NCBI RefSeq assembly: GCF_008370325.1
Contig: NZ_VNIP01000005.1
Coordinates: 1 to 64,000, forward strand
DNA from: Martinezella tropici
GTDB lineage: Bacteria; Pseudomonadota; Alphaproteobacteria; Rhizobiales; Rhizobiaceae
Direction: 5' to 3'
Length of the DNA stretch: 64,000 nucleotides
Shown here: positions 26,464 through 35,576 of the stretch, one piece after another
Layout: the number at the start of each line of letters is the position of its first letter
How positions within the stretch are numbered: the first letter of the stretch is position 1
Position numbers and translations under genes: made by a program
Notes under the pieces: model-generated
The model's database searches: none
Told to the model about the DNA's origin: nothing
The model's input: only the letters and a program-made list of their open reading frames with translations

Positions 26464-27384
26464 ATGGCAACCATGAACAGCGTCGATCTGAAGTTCTTCC
26501 AAGCCGTAGTCAAAGCATCCAGCATCGGGGGCGCCGCCTTCGCTTTGAATACAGTCCAGTCGAACGTCACCTCGCGGATTAAGTCACTTGAGGACGAGGT
26601 CGGGGCGCTTCTTTTCCATCGGTCTCGAAAGGGAGTGACGTTGACTGCGGTCGGGCTGCAACTCGTCCCTTACGCGGAACGTATTGGGGAACTACTCGAT
26701 GAGGCGAAAACGGTCATCACCGAACGGGAGACGCCCGCAGGCCAGCTTCGGATCGGAGCAATGGAGACGACCGCCGCCCTGCGTCTACCTCCCATACTTA
26801 TCGAATATTCAAGGCTTTTCCCACAGGTCGATGTTCAAGTCGAAACGGGTCCGACAGAAGCCCTTGTCTCGAAGGTCCTTAACCGGGAGCTCGACGGAGC
26901 ATTTGTGGCGGGACCGATTGAGCATGCAGAGCTGGTATCGGAAGCAGTGATCGTGGAGGAGCTGGTCTTGATATCGTCGGCCGCGACATTGACCTTGGAC
27001 GACATCGGGCGCTTGATTTCATCTTCGGGACTTCGAGTTCTTGCCTTCCGTGCCGGCTGCTCCTATCGCAGGCGGATGGACGGATTCCTTGCCAGCATCG
27101 GCGCCGTCGATGTGCGGTGGATGGAACTTGGGACCCTTGATGGGATCATTGGGTGTGTGGCAGCCGGAGTCGGCATCGCGATGCTTCCACGTGCAGTCGT
27201 CGAGCAAGCTGTATCGTCAGGGCTTGTAAAAGTGCATCCAATTCCAAGGGTGCTCAGCACCGCGACCACAATGTTTATTCATCGAGGGGGGCAATATGTT
27301 CCCTCAGCGCTTCGATCATTCATGAGCGTCTACGACTCAATTTTCTCCGACGAACCACATCGGGTCGATCCTCTGTGCGCATGA
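26464..27384 (+). CDS. LysR-family regulator of the second nitronate monooxygenase cluster
   Basis: A 306-residue LysR regulator. The helix-turn-helix reads SSIGGAAFALNTVQSNVTSR. The effector domain begins QLRIGAMETTAALRLPPILI and contains VLAFRAGCSYRRRMDGFLAS. Both segments echo the LysR at 20091-20996, and the two belong to one subtype. It is divergent from the second nitronate monooxygenase gene, the arrangement expected of a dedicated activator. The shared Cys in GCxYR is worth noting as a possible redox or ligand contact, but that is speculation. Confidence 0.9.
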   Translation: MATMNSVDLKFFQAVVKASSIGGAAFALNTVQSNVTSRIKSLEDEVGALLFHRSRKGVTLTAVGLQLVPYAERIGELLDEAKTVITERETPAGQLRIGAMETTAALRLPPILIEYSRLFPQVDVQVETGPTEALVSKVLNRELDGAFVAGPIEHAELVSEAVIVEELVLISSAATLTLDDIGRLISSSGLRVLAFRAGCSYRRRMDGFLASIGAVDVRWMELGTLDGIIGCVAAGVGIAMLPRAVVEQAVSSGLVKVHPIPRVLSTATTMFIHRGGQYVPSALRSFMSVYDSIFSDEPHRVDPLCA

Positions 27385-27511
27385 GGAGATGGGCGCATAG
27401 CCGATCGCAAGATTGAAGAACATGTTTGGTCATGGAGGATGAGCTGCGTCGCTGCCACTGCGTGGTCGGCTGATATTAAACCGGCTTCTGCGTCAGGAGA
27501 TTTTGGGATAA

Positions 27512-28327
27512 ATGAAGGTCGTTCGTCTTTACCGCTATCCCGTCAAAGGATTATCGTCCGAGCTTATGGCGAAAGTCGAGCTCGTACCCGGACACGGATT
27601 TCCGGGAGATCGACAGTATGCCGTCACGGATGGTTCAATCGAAATTGATCCGGTGGCGCCGCAACCCGCAGCAAAATCTCACTTTCTGATGTTGGCAAAA
27701 TACGAAGCTTTGGCTGAGTTGCAGACAACCTTCCATAGCCAGCCTGATCGGCTAGAGGTGCGAGCGAAGGATAGTACAAGGGAGTTTAAGCTCAGCGACG
27801 AACAAGATCGGAAAGAACTGGCATGGCACCTCGCGCGTATGGCAGGCGCAGACCTTCGCGGCGAGCCGAAGGTCGTCTATTCGCCCGGCCATCAGTTTAC
27901 GGATGTGAGTGTCCATTCTCCAGATTTGATGCGATCAATATCGTTGATCAATCTTGAAACAGTCGCCGACTTAGCTCACCGAGTCGGCATGGACCTTGAT
28001 CCTCTCCGTTTTCGCGCGAATTTGTATTTCAAGCAGGCGGCACCTTCGACTGAGCTGGATTGGGTCGGTCAACGTCTCCAAATCGGCGGTGTCATTCTAA
28101 AGGTCGTGCGTCGAACTCGGCGATGTCCGGCTACCAGCGTCAACCCGAAGACGGCGGTCCGTGACATTAATCTGCCGCTCGCAATCCGCGAGTATCGTGA
28201 AAATGCTGATCTCGGGATCTATGCGTCGATAGAGCGTGGGGGCACGATCTTACCCGGCGATACGCTTACACTGTTGCCACCATCGGACACGCCTGGCGAT
28301 GCTATTCAGGAGTCCCAGGTTGAATAG
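27512..28327 (+). CDS. MOSC-domain protein
   Basis: A 271-residue protein with an N-terminal MOSC β-barrel (MKVVRLYRYPVKGLSSELMA) and a C-terminal MOSC domain (SISLINLETVADLAHRVGMD, RFRANLYF, then the conserved Cys in TRRCPATSVNP). MOSC proteins such as YcbX, YiiM and mARC are molybdenum-cofactor enzymes that reduce N-hydroxylated compounds, or they carry sulfur. This one lacks the fused ferredoxin of YcbX and would need a separate electron donor. A TCAGGAGA ribosome site is present. It lies beside the nitronate monooxygenase region, so handling of N-oxygenated compounds is plausible. Confidence 0.88.
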   Translation: MKVVRLYRYPVKGLSSELMAKVELVPGHGFPGDRQYAVTDGSIEIDPVAPQPAAKSHFLMLAKYEALAELQTTFHSQPDRLEVRAKDSTREFKLSDEQDRKELAWHLARMAGADLRGEPKVVYSPGHQFTDVSVHSPDLMRSISLINLETVADLAHRVGMDLDPLRFRANLYFKQAAPSTELDWVGQRLQIGGVILKVVRRTRRCPATSVNPKTAVRDINLPLAIREYRENADLGIYASIERGGTILPGDTLTLLPPSDTPGDAIQESQVE

Positions 28328-28490
28328 ATCCAAAGTTCCATGACCATATCCGCCGCGAGGGGATGAGATATGCAAGGACGCGCACCACGCTGTCACCGCC
28401 GACTTGGAAGCAGTTTTATCCTATCGCTCGCAAGTAGGCCGAGCAGGATGTGTGAAGCTGGTTCTCGACATGGATCTTTCCCAGCGACAC

Positions 28491-29666
28491 TCAAGCTCCG
28501 ATAACGGGAATTTCTCGGGGAGCTCGAGGACTGAGGAGCTCGGCACCGTCCTCCGTTATTACGATGTTCTCTTCATGAGCCATGATCTTGCCGTCGTAAT
28601 CTACCGACGGTTCGATGGTGAAGACCATCCCCGGCCGGAGAAAGGTCCGGTCGCCAGGCGCATTCGACGGAAATTCCGTGACGATCTTTCCGAGTCCATG
28701 GCCAAAGCGGCCGACGTTGCCGACCTTGTGGCCATGTGACGAGAGAACGTTCGCTTGCGCATAAAACAGATCGGCCGCTGTCTTTCCAGGCCGAGCAGCG
28801 GCTATTCCTGCCTCCGTTGCCAGCCACAGAGCTTCATGCACACGAACAACCTGGTCAGATGGGTTGCCGAATGCAAAGTTCCGGTCGTAGTCGCAGTAGT
28901 AGCCACCGACCTTTGATCCCGTATCGAGGATCAACACGTCGCCCCTAGCAAGTACTCTATCAGTCGGACCCATAATAATGCTTGTATATCCGCCACGACC
29001 GGATCCGATGGCTAAATACGGCACTGCATCCGCGCCGTTTAGGATTAGGCTGGCAATGAACTCGCGATGGATCTTCCGTTCAGAGTCACCGATGCGCGCG
29101 GTGCGTGGCAGTTCGGCAAACGCCCGCCCTGCGATCCCACACATGAGCCGAATGCGTGCGATCTCCGCTGGCGACTTGATCACGCGAAGGTTGGCCATCA
29201 GCATCTGGCAGTCCGCTATCTCGAAATCGATTTCCGACTTCAGCCGCCACAGATCAGCGACGGGCATGCCGATGCGAGACTCGGGTCCGATCTCAAAACC
29301 AATCCTTCCGTGCTTGCGGCGGAGACTGGCGAAGAGAGCCTTTAGGATCGAGATTCCCTCATCGCCTGGGCGAGGGGACGGCCAGGTGATGATGTTCTGG
29401 CACCACGAGGTATCCTGCCAGTTCGTGTAGCCTATGCCTGGAATGACCGCCGTCGGTTCGCCGTCGCGCGGGACAACGAAGAAGAACGGACGTGTCGGCG
29501 TGACCCACGCGAATTGCGTCACCATGCCCGAGAGGTATTCGAGGTTTGCTTCCGAGCTGACAACGATAGCGTCCAGCTTGTTTTCCTCCATGGCGCGACG
29601 CGCGCGCTCGATCCGATGGTCGAACTCGGCCTGGTCGAACGGCTCGTAACCACGGGCGTCGGTCAT
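28491..29666 (-). CDS. M24-family metallohydrolase (creatinase/prolidase/ectoine-hydrolase-like)
   Basis: A 391-residue pita-bread enzyme. The N-terminal creatinase domain (residues 12-150) has YLSGMVTQFAWVTPTRPFFF. The C-terminal domain has all five metal ligands: two Asp in LDTGSKVGGYYCDYDRNFAF, His in GRFGHGLG, Glu in FTIEPSVDYDG and Glu in AHEENIVI. Members hydrolyse Xaa-Pro bonds, creatine or ectoine. It follows the Ehu-type ATPase in a TGATG junction, so it probably acts on the imported compound. Similar enzymes (EutD/DoeA) open the ectoine ring in rhizobial ehu-eut clusters, but the N-terminal domain does not look specifically DoeA-like. The substrate is open. Confidence 0.85.
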   Translation of the reverse strand: MTDARGYEPFDQAEFDHRIERARRAMEENKLDAIVVSSEANLEYLSGMVTQFAWVTPTRPFFFVVPRDGEPTAVIPGIGYTNWQDTSWCQNIITWPSPRPGDEGISILKALFASLRRKHGRIGFEIGPESRIGMPVADLWRLKSEIDFEIADCQMLMANLRVIKSPAEIARIRLMCGIAGRAFAELPRTARIGDSERKIHREFIASLILNGADAVPYLAIGSGRGGYTSIIMGPTDRVLARGDVLILDTGSKVGGYYCDYDRNFAFGNPSDQVVRVHEALWLATEAGIAAARPGKTAADLFYAQANVLSSHGHKVGNVGRFGHGLGKIVTEFPSNAPGDRTFLRPGMVFTIEPSVDYDGKIMAHEENIVITEDGAELLSPRAPREIPVIGA

Positions 29667-30439
29667 CAGCGTGCTCCTTCGAGAACGGAAGAAAGGAACG
29701 TGCGGGTGCGCGCATGCTCGGGGGCTGAGAATAGCTGGTCCGGGCTGCCTTGTTCAACGATCTTGCCCCCGTCGAAGAAGCAGACGCGATCAGAGACCTC
29801 CTTCGCGAAGCGCATCTCATGCGTCACCAGAAGCATCGTCAGGTCGTGCTCGTGCGCGAGAGAACGGATGACACTCAGAACTTCTCCGACCAGTTCCGGA
29901 TCCAACGCGCTGGTGGGTTCATCGAACAAGAGCACCCTTGGACGCATTGCTAGTGCCCGCGCGATTGCGACGCGCTGCTGCTGGCCACCCGAAAGTTGGC
30001 CCGGAAAGGATTGTGCCTTCGCCTGCATGCCAACCATCTCCAGCAGCTTGGTCGCGCGGTCGGCAGCTTCGTCCTTGCTGATGCCAAGCACAGACATCGG
30101 CGCTTCCATCAGGTTCCTCATGACCGTCATGTGCGGGAAGAGGTTGAAGCTCTGGAACACCATGCCGACGTTCTTACGGACCTGCCGAAGGTGCCTCTCC
30201 GATGCGAAGAACGGCGCCTTGCTCGACGGTTCGTGATAGCTCAAGCCATCAATGGCTACAGTGCCTTCCTGGAAAGGCTCAAGTGTCATTAGGATGCGGA
30301 GGACCGTCGACTTGCCAGAGCCGCTCGGTCCGATGAGTGTCACCTTCTCGCCAGCCTTGACGGTGAGGTCGAAGTCGGTCAGCACCGAATGGTGGCCATA
30401 GCGCTTGTGAACACCCTTGAAAGAGATGAAATCTGTCAT
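29666..30439 (-). CDS. ehuA: polar amino-acid ABC transporter ATPase, EhuA-like
   Basis: A 257-residue ATPase. Walker A is [10 protein letters not shown], the Q-loop is in [14 protein letters not shown], the signature is [20 protein letters not shown], Walker B is [15 protein letters not shown] and the H-loop is [19 protein letters not shown] and [15 protein letters not shown] resemble the ectoine importer subunit EhuA more than generic GlnQ/HisP proteins, as judged by eye. Its ATG overlaps the permease stop (ATGA) and its stop shares TGATG with the M24 hydrolase gene. It is part of a complete importer with two permeases and a binding protein. Confidence 0.93.
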   Translation of the reverse strand: MTDFISFKGVHKRYGHHSVLTDFDLTVKAGEKVTLIGPSGSGKSTVLRILMTLEPFQEGTVAIDGLSYHEPSSKAPFFASERHLRQVRKNVGMVFQSFNLFPHMTVMRNLMEAPMSVLGISKDEAADRATKLLEMVGMQAKAQSFPGQLSGGQQQRVAIARALAMRPRVLLFDEPTSALDPELVGEVLSVIRSLAHEHDLTMLLVTHEMRFAKEVSDRVCFFDGGKIVEQGSPDQLFSAPEHARTRTFLSSVLEGAR

Positions 30440-31128
30440 TGGAGGGGGATTCCCTTCGTAGGAATGATGCGTTCGATGCCACGGAGTACGGCAGAGCAGA
30501 AGCTCGTCAGCGCAAGGAAGATCAGGCCGACAACGGAGAGAGGAACCAGATATTCGAACGTGCGATCACCGATGCGGTTTGCAAGGTTTAGCATCTCGAC
30601 GACCGTGATCGTCGACAGGATCGGCGTGTCCTTCATCATAGAGACCAGATAGTTCCCGATCGCCGGCGTGATGCGCGGGACCATCTGCGGGATGACGACG
30701 ACGCCGTATGCCCGAACCTTTGAAACATTGAGGGCGGTTGCGGCTTCCCACTGCCCCTTTGGAATGGCCTCAAGACCAGCGCGATAGACCTCGCTCATAT
30801 AGGCAGCATACTGCAAGCCAAGCGCCACGCATCCGGTCCAGAAGGCAGGAAGCACGATGCCGTACTGAGGCAAGACGAAGTAAAGGAAGAACAACTGCAT
30901 CAAAAGCGGCGTGTTCTTGAGAAACTCGATAACGGCGATCGCTGGCCAGGAAACTAACGCAAGCATGGAGCGGCGAAGAAGCGCAAAAGCCAAGCCCACG
31001 ATGAGAGCGATGACGAAGCCTACGAACATCGCCAGGATAGTGGTCCTGAGCCCGATCAGCAGGATTGGCAGCACCGACAGGGCAAAGGCCGTCGTCGAAC
31101 TGGTGTCGACTTCGTATCCCTGGATCAT
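30436..31128 (-). CDS. polar amino-acid ABC transporter permease (EhuD/HisM-like)
   Basis: A 230-residue permease of the His/Glu/Gln family. After a short N-terminal leader come [20 protein letters not shown] and further membrane segments. The ATPase-docking EAA loop is [36 protein letters not shown] is the family's conserved approach to that loop. Start and stop both overlap neighbours by 4 bp (ATGA), so the two permeases and ATPase are strictly coupled. Confidence 0.93.
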   Translation of the reverse strand: MIQGYEVDTSSTTAFALSVLPILLIGLRTTILAMFVGFVIALIVGLAFALLRRSMLALVSWPAIAVIEFLKNTPLLMQLFFLYFVLPQYGIVLPAFWTGCVALGLQYAAYMSEVYRAGLEAIPKGQWEAATALNVSKVRAYGVVVIPQMVPRITPAIGNYLVSMMKDTPILSTITVVEMLNLANRIGDRTFEYLVPLSVVGLIFLALTSFCSAVLRGIERIIPTKGIPLQ

Positions 31129-31772
31129 ACGGCCCTCCCTATGGCGACCTTGATACGGCGCTCCACGAAGCGAAGGAGCATGACGATGATCATTGCCATC
31201 ACGAAATATAGGAGCAGCGCGGATGCGTAGACGCCGACAGAATCCTGGGTAAGGTTGCGTAGTTCCTGAGCCTTGAATGTGAGGTCTGCGATGGTGATCA
31301 TCGAGACCAGCGACGTGTCCTTCAGGTTCTGGACGGCAAGACTGGAGAAGGACGGCATCATCTCAGGAACGGCCTGCGGCAAGAAGATCCGCCATAGGGT
31401 TCGCGCATTGGTCAGGTTCAGCGCCCGCGCCGCCTCATGCTGTTGGTTCGGGACAGAACGAAGCGCGCCGCGAACGACTTCCGCGCCGTAGGCGCCTGTG
31501 TTCAAGCCGAGCGCCAGAACGCCCGTCAAGAGGGGTGGCATTGAGAACCCGATCAGCGGGAGCGCGTAGTAGAGCCAGAAGAGCTGGACCAGAAGCGATG
31601 TGCCTCTGAAGATCTCGACGTAGACCAGCGCTATAGCACGAAGCCATTTCGGTCCCGAGAAGAGCGGGATGCCGGCCGCGAACGACAGGACGCAGGCAAC
31701 CGCAAGCGACAGACAGCATACCTGGATACTTGTCACTGCGGCTTCCGCCAGGATTGGGAGGTAGGTCAGCAT
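31125..31772 (-). CDS. polar amino-acid ABC transporter permease (EhuC/HisQ-like)
   Basis: A 215-residue permease starting MLTYLPILAEAAVTSIQVCC, with about five membrane helices and the EAA loop EAARALNLTNARTLWRIFLP. I chose the Met at 31772; an earlier in-frame Met would add a basic, non-membrane leader reaching the binding-protein stop. A stable stem-loop lies between the binding-protein gene and this start, which probably lowers permease expression relative to the binding protein. Confidence 0.92.
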   Translation of the reverse strand: MLTYLPILAEAAVTSIQVCCLSLAVACVLSFAAGIPLFSGPKWLRAIALVYVEIFRGTSLLVQLFWLYYALPLIGFSMPPLLTGVLALGLNTGAYGAEVVRGALRSVPNQQHEAARALNLTNARTLWRIFLPQAVPEMMPSFSSLAVQNLKDTSLVSMITIADLTFKAQELRNLTQDSVGVYASALLLYFVMAMIIVMLLRFVERRIKVAIGRAV

Positions 31773-31800
31773 TGGCAATCTCGCATCGACCGAAGCGGAA

Positions 31801-31822
31801 CGAGGCGCATTTCTGCGCCTCG
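31801..31822 (-). promoter_or_regulatory. intercistronic stem-loop between binding-protein and permease genes
   Basis: Nine-base arms (31801-31809 and 31814-31822, CGAGGCGCA / TGCGCCTCG) enclose a four-base loop. No T-run follows, so it is more likely an mRNA-stabilising or attenuating hairpin just after the binding-protein stop than a full terminator. Confidence 0.6.
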
Positions 31823-31832
31823 CTTTCGACAA

Positions 31833-32687
31833 TTATTTATCGGCGCAGAGGTCTGCGGTGCTCTTTGTGGAGGATGCTGCGATGCTTGCGTCGGTTACGT
31901 TGTAGGACTTCAGGATTTTCTTGTAGTCGTCAGTTTTCTTAAAATCCGCGAGCACCTTGTTGAACTCAGCGACGAAGTCACCGGAGTCCTTTTGAAACGC
32001 GAAGCCCCCGAAGCCGCGGAGCGTCTTGCCTTTCACGACCGGATCGGTAAACGGCGACGCTGCTTCAAGGTCGCCCTTCACGAGGCTGGCGACAGTGCTG
32101 TCGGTGGCGGCGTAGGCGTCTGCACGGCCGCCGGAAACGGTTGCCGGGGCGTCGGCGTTGTTCGCGATGACGACGAGCTGGTCTTCGGTGATGCCGACGC
32201 CTTCAGCCGCCGCGAGGTGGCTGGTGCCGTTGACGACGGCGAGCTTGATCGCCGGGTTCTTCTTCACGTCCTCGTACGAGTGAAGGTTCTTCGGGTTGCC
32301 CTTGGCGACGAGGAGGTTGTCGCCGTAGCTGGAATTCGGCTCGGAGAACAGAACCTGCTGGCAGCGCGCAGGAAGGATGTCCTGCTCAGCGGCGACGACG
32401 TCGAAGCGGTTTGCCTTCAGGCCGGGGATCAGCGAACCGAACGGCGTCACCGACCATTGGATGTCCTTCAGGCCCATCTTGGCGAGGACGGCTTCCAGAA
32501 CTTCAGGAGCGATGCCCTTGGCCTTGCCGTCCGCGTCCATGTACCCGTACGGGACTTCGTTGGCGGTGGCGGCGCGGACGTAGCCCTGCGCCTTGATCTG
32601 TTGGAGAGTGGCTGCTGCGGTCGGCAGAGAACCTGCGGCGAAAGCTGCGGGGCAGAGGAGGAGGATTGCGGAAGTCTTGAGTTTCAT
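31833..32687 (-). CDS. ehuB: amino-acid ABC transporter substrate-binding protein, EhuB-like
   Basis: A 284-residue periplasmic binding protein with signal peptide (KTSAILLLCPAAFAAGSLPT, then AAA). The body has the SBP_bac_3 fold (TANEVPYGYMDADGKAKGIA). PARCQQVLFSEP and the terminal TKSTADLCADK resemble ectoine-binding EhuB. The paired Cys (ARCQQ and DLCAD) could form the EhuB-type disulfide. It is first in the importer operon, after an AAGGGG ribosome site and about 310 bp downstream of a strong terminator. The ligand is probably a small polar amino-acid derivative; ectoine is possible but not shown. Confidence 0.9.
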   Translation of the reverse strand: MKLKTSAILLLCPAAFAAGSLPTAAATLQQIKAQGYVRAATANEVPYGYMDADGKAKGIAPEVLEAVLAKMGLKDIQWSVTPFGSLIPGLKANRFDVVAAEQDILPARCQQVLFSEPNSSYGDNLLVAKGNPKNLHSYEDVKKNPAIKLAVVNGTSHLAAAEGVGITEDQLVVIANNADAPATVSGGRADAYAATDSTVASLVKGDLEAASPFTDPVVKGKTLRGFGGFAFQKDSGDFVAEFNKVLADFKKTDDYKKILKSYNVTDASIAASSTKSTADLCADK

Positions 32688-32989
32688 GCGTGTTCCCCTT
32701 GTTTTGGACACTGACGGTCGTTCGGCGCGCACCCCTTTCGGTGGCCGTTTTCGAGGACGGTCATGTGTTGTGACACTTAGAGCGTGAAGCAGTCGGCCTG
32801 GGTTTGCTTTGAACAGGATGACGCTCTTCTGCTGCGGAGAAACTTAATAAACTCTGCGCTTATTGTGTGCTCTATTTTCGGGGTGCAAATGAAACAAAAT
32901 TGCATGGAAATGCTGCCCGTGCCGAGAATTCGATCACTCGGCTTAACAGGTGTGCGTAGCGGCGATCCAGGCACTATTCGGTAGCCGGA

Positions 32990-33022
32990 AACGAAAATCG
33001 CCGCCAGAAAGACTGGCGGCGA
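32990..33022 (-). terminator. Rho-independent terminator after the M20 hydrolase gene
   Basis: A perfect 10-bp stem (TCGCCGCCAG / CTGGCGGCGA, 32998-33022) with a 5-base loop. Read on the minus strand it is followed by TTTTCGTTT. It lies 22 bp after the M20 gene stop and separates that transcript from the importer operon. Confidence 0.85.
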
Positions 33023-33044
33023 GAGCCAAGACAAGTTGGAACCA

Positions 33045-34199
33045 TCAGGCTGCGGGAAGCCTTCGGCGGGCGATCGCGGCATGGAAATCGACGCCATGGA
33101 TCAGGCCGCTGTCGTCGAAGTCGTAGCGCGGATTGTGAAGCGGCGCGGAGCCCCCGTTTCCAAGAAATACGAAGACGCCCGGCGCATGCTTCAGAAAGTG
33201 GGCGAAGTCTTCGCTGCCCGTCATCGGCTCGCGGGCCGTCCTGACGTTCTCCTCCGACAGAACGGTGCGGGCTGCGGCGAAGGCTTCTTCGACCAACTCG
33301 GGATCGTTGAGGAGCGGCACGAATTCGCGCGTGTACTTCATGTCGATCGAGACGTTGTAGGCGAGGGCGGTGCCCTCGGCGATGACGCGCATCTGCTTCT
33401 CGATCTCTGTGCTCACCTTGGGACGGAAGCTTCTGGCGTCGCCGAGGATTTTCGCACTTCCGGGCAGGGCATTGCGCGTGCCGTCGGTGATGAGTTCGGT
33501 CACCGACACTACCGACGTGTCCGCAGGGCTCAGGCGTCGACTGACGATCGTCTGAAGGTTCATCACCAGCGCACAGGCCGCGACCAGAACCTCGCTGCTC
33601 GCGTGCGGCCGGGCCGCATGGCCGCCGATGCCTGTGAGCGTTATCTCGAAATTGTCCTCCGCCGACATGATCGCTCCCGGACGGGACTCGAAAACGCCGA
33701 CCGGAAGGCCGGGCATGTTGTGGATGCCGTAAATCTCGTCGAACGGAAAGCGCTCCATCAGGCCGTCGTCGAGCATCGAAAGCGCCCCGCGTCCCCATTC
33801 CTCGGCGGGCTGGAAGACGAACCGGATGGTACCGTCGAACCCGCCTTCTTCGGCGAGCCGCTTCGCGGCGCCCAGCAGCATCGTCGTGTGACCATCGTGG
33901 CCGCAGGCATGCATCACGCCGGGATTCGATGACTTGTACGGCAGGTCGCCCTGCTCGGGAATGCGAAGGGCATCCATGTCCGCCCGAAGCGCGATCGATC
34001 GGTTCCCGGTCCCACGCTTGAGCGTTCCAACAACGCCGGTGCCGCCGACGCCTTCGACCACTTCGTCCAGTCCGAACTCGCGCAGCTTCTGCGCGACGAA
34101 GGCCGACGTGCGCTTCTCCTCGAACCCGAACTCGGGATGGGCGTGCAGATCATGCCTCCACGCCTTAAGGTCCTTAATGAAGGTATCGTTGCTCGACAT
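33045..34199 (-). CDS. M20-family amidohydrolase/deacylase (hippurate hydrolase/YgeY/EutE-like)
   Basis: A 384-residue metallohydrolase starting MSSNDTFIKDLKAWRHDLHA. Metal-site motifs are Asp in LRADMDAL, CGHDGHTTMLLG (Cys99, His101), Glu-Glu in FQPAEEWGRG and His near the C-terminus. The dimerisation lid domain lies at about residues 185-290 (EITLTGIGGHAARPHASSEV). The family removes acyl groups from N-acyl amino acids. It starts 17 bp after the diaminopropionate ammonia-lyase stop, so it probably frees the amine on which the lyase acts, as in ygeX-ygeY arrangements. The longer in-frame reading upstream is only the antisense-like extension through the lyase gene. Confidence 0.9.
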   Translation of the reverse strand: MSSNDTFIKDLKAWRHDLHAHPEFGFEEKRTSAFVAQKLREFGLDEVVEGVGGTGVVGTLKRGTGNRSIALRADMDALRIPEQGDLPYKSSNPGVMHACGHDGHTTMLLGAAKRLAEEGGFDGTIRFVFQPAEEWGRGALSMLDDGLMERFPFDEIYGIHNMPGLPVGVFESRPGAIMSAEDNFEITLTGIGGHAARPHASSEVLVAACALVMNLQTIVSRRLSPADTSVVSVTELITDGTRNALPGSAKILGDARSFRPKVSTEIEKQMRVIAEGTALAYNVSIDMKYTREFVPLLNDPELVEEAFAAARTVLSEENVRTAREPMTGSEDFAHFLKHAPGVFVFLGNGGSAPLHNPRYDFDDSGLIHGVDFHAAIARRRLPAA

Positions 34200-34216
34200 T
34201 TGGTTCCCCTTCCTGC

Positions 34217-35425
34217 TCAGGCCGCAGTCTTGCCGTTTTTCGCCACGACCTGCTCCGGCGTCTGGCCGACCAGTTCCGCGTAGAGCTTCGGATCGGTCGC
34301 GCCTTCGGTATTGATGAGGAAGACGCGCGAGTTGGCGTCGAGGCCGATCTGCCTGCGCAGGTTCTCGTCGGCAGCGATCTTCGCCAGCGCTGCCAGTCCG
34401 ACACCGCCGCTCTCGCCGGCGACGACAGCCGGATCGGAGCCGACCGGGTTTGCGAGCAGCTTCATGGCTTCGACAGCGTCGTCGTCCTCGACGGTCATGA
34501 AGGCGTCCGCGGCATGGGAGAGAATGCGCCACGCGACGAGCGATGGCTCGTAGCATTCGAGCATCGCCATGACGGTGCATTCGGCATGGTCCACCTTCAC
34601 CGGATGTCCGGCGCGTGCGCTCTCGTAGAGGCACGCCGCACGGGATGGATCGATGACTGTGAAGAATGGCCGCTTGTCGCCGAACAGGACTGAGAAGTGC
34701 CCGGCGACAGTCGCGGCGATCCCGCCGACACCCGCCTGGACGAACACATGCGTCGGAAGCTCGGGCATCTGCCGAAGCGCCTCGGTCAGGAGCGCGGTGT
34801 AGCCCTGCATTACGAAGCCCGGAATCCTTTCGTAGCCCGGCCAGGAGGTGTCGGAGACCGTGATCCAGTTCTTCTCCTCCGCGACGCGCGCAGCCTCGTG
34901 GATGGAGTCGTCGTAGTTGCCGTCCACCCGGATCATGTCCGCACCGTAGCGGGCGATGGCCGCGATGCGCTCTTTGCTCACGCCGGAATGCACGAAGATC
35001 GAGCACTTCGCGCCGACGAGCTGCGCGCCCATGGCGACCGAGCGTCCATGATTGCCATCCGTCGCGCAGGCGACGGTCATCCGCGAGGCGATTTCCTTGA
35101 CGGCGTCGTTCTGCAATTCGGCGATGTCTACCTCGCGGTCGAGACGCTTGGAGGCTTCTTCAAGCACCAGCCTTATGACGGCGTACGAACCGCCGAGCGC
35201 CTTGAAGCTCCCGAGCCCGAGGCGGAGTCCTTCATCCTTCATCGAGATCGAGGCGACGCCAAGCTGCTTGGAAAGCTCCGGAAGCGTAACGAGCGGAGTG
35301 GCCTTATGACCCTCGCGATGGTGGAGGAAATGCTCGACCGTCTTAGCGGCGTCAACACCAAGTACCTCCGCATCGGTGGCTTCCAGCGGTTTGCGATGAT
35401 CGGCGTGTTCGTTGAGGAGGAACAT
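34217..35425 (-). CDS. dpaL: 2,3-diaminopropionate ammonia-lyase (YgeX/DpaL family)
   Basis: A 402-residue fold-type II PLP enzyme. PLP binds Lys75 in GLGSFKALGGSYAV, with the asparagine-containing loop ATDGNHGRSVA and the glycine-rich GVGGIAATVAG. These, the length and the segment VGSDPAVVAGESGGVGLAAL match diaminopropionate ammonia-lyase rather than threonine dehydratase. The reaction turns 2,3-diaminopropionate into pyruvate and two ammonia. The start at 35425 lies about 150 bp from the divergent Lrp gene. With the M20 deacylase it suggests breakdown of an N-acylated diaminopropionate; the lyase assignment itself is firm. Confidence 0.92.
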   Translation of the reverse strand: MFLLNEHADHRKPLEATDAEVLGVDAAKTVEHFLHHREGHKATPLVTLPELSKQLGVASISMKDEGLRLGLGSFKALGGSYAVIRLVLEEASKRLDREVDIAELQNDAVKEIASRMTVACATDGNHGRSVAMGAQLVGAKCSIFVHSGVSKERIAAIARYGADMIRVDGNYDDSIHEAARVAEEKNWITVSDTSWPGYERIPGFVMQGYTALLTEALRQMPELPTHVFVQAGVGGIAATVAGHFSVLFGDKRPFFTVIDPSRAACLYESARAGHPVKVDHAECTVMAMLECYEPSLVAWRILSHAADAFMTVEDDDAVEAMKLLANPVGSDPAVVAGESGGVGLAALAKIAADENLRRQIGLDANSRVFLINTEGATDPKLYAELVGQTPEQVVAKNGKTAA

Positions 35426-35576
35426 GGACAGATCCTTGTGAGATTGGCTATGCCTTGATAAATACTTCATCGAAGATGAGAAATGCGCTGTTTTTTGGGG
35501 CGCCATTTGCAACAATCGCTCGCCAACAATGTCCGTTTCAATGATGACAATGTGGTGAACCAGTTTAGGAATAAGG

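Noticed and set aside
28404..28739. Plus-strand frame downstream of the MOSC gene
   Set aside because: It overlaps the M24 gene on the other strand, has no ribosome site and shows no protein character.
34217..35006. Very long extension of the M20 gene reading frame
   Set aside because: The extra residues are Arg-rich low-complexity translation through the diaminopropionate lyase gene; the Met at 34199 with a ribosome site fits the family.
28491..35425. Call as a standard ectoine utilisation cluster
   Set aside because: The importer resembles Ehu proteins, but the PLP enzyme is diaminopropionate ammonia-lyase and the M24 enzyme is not specifically DoeA-like, so ectoine remains only one possibility.
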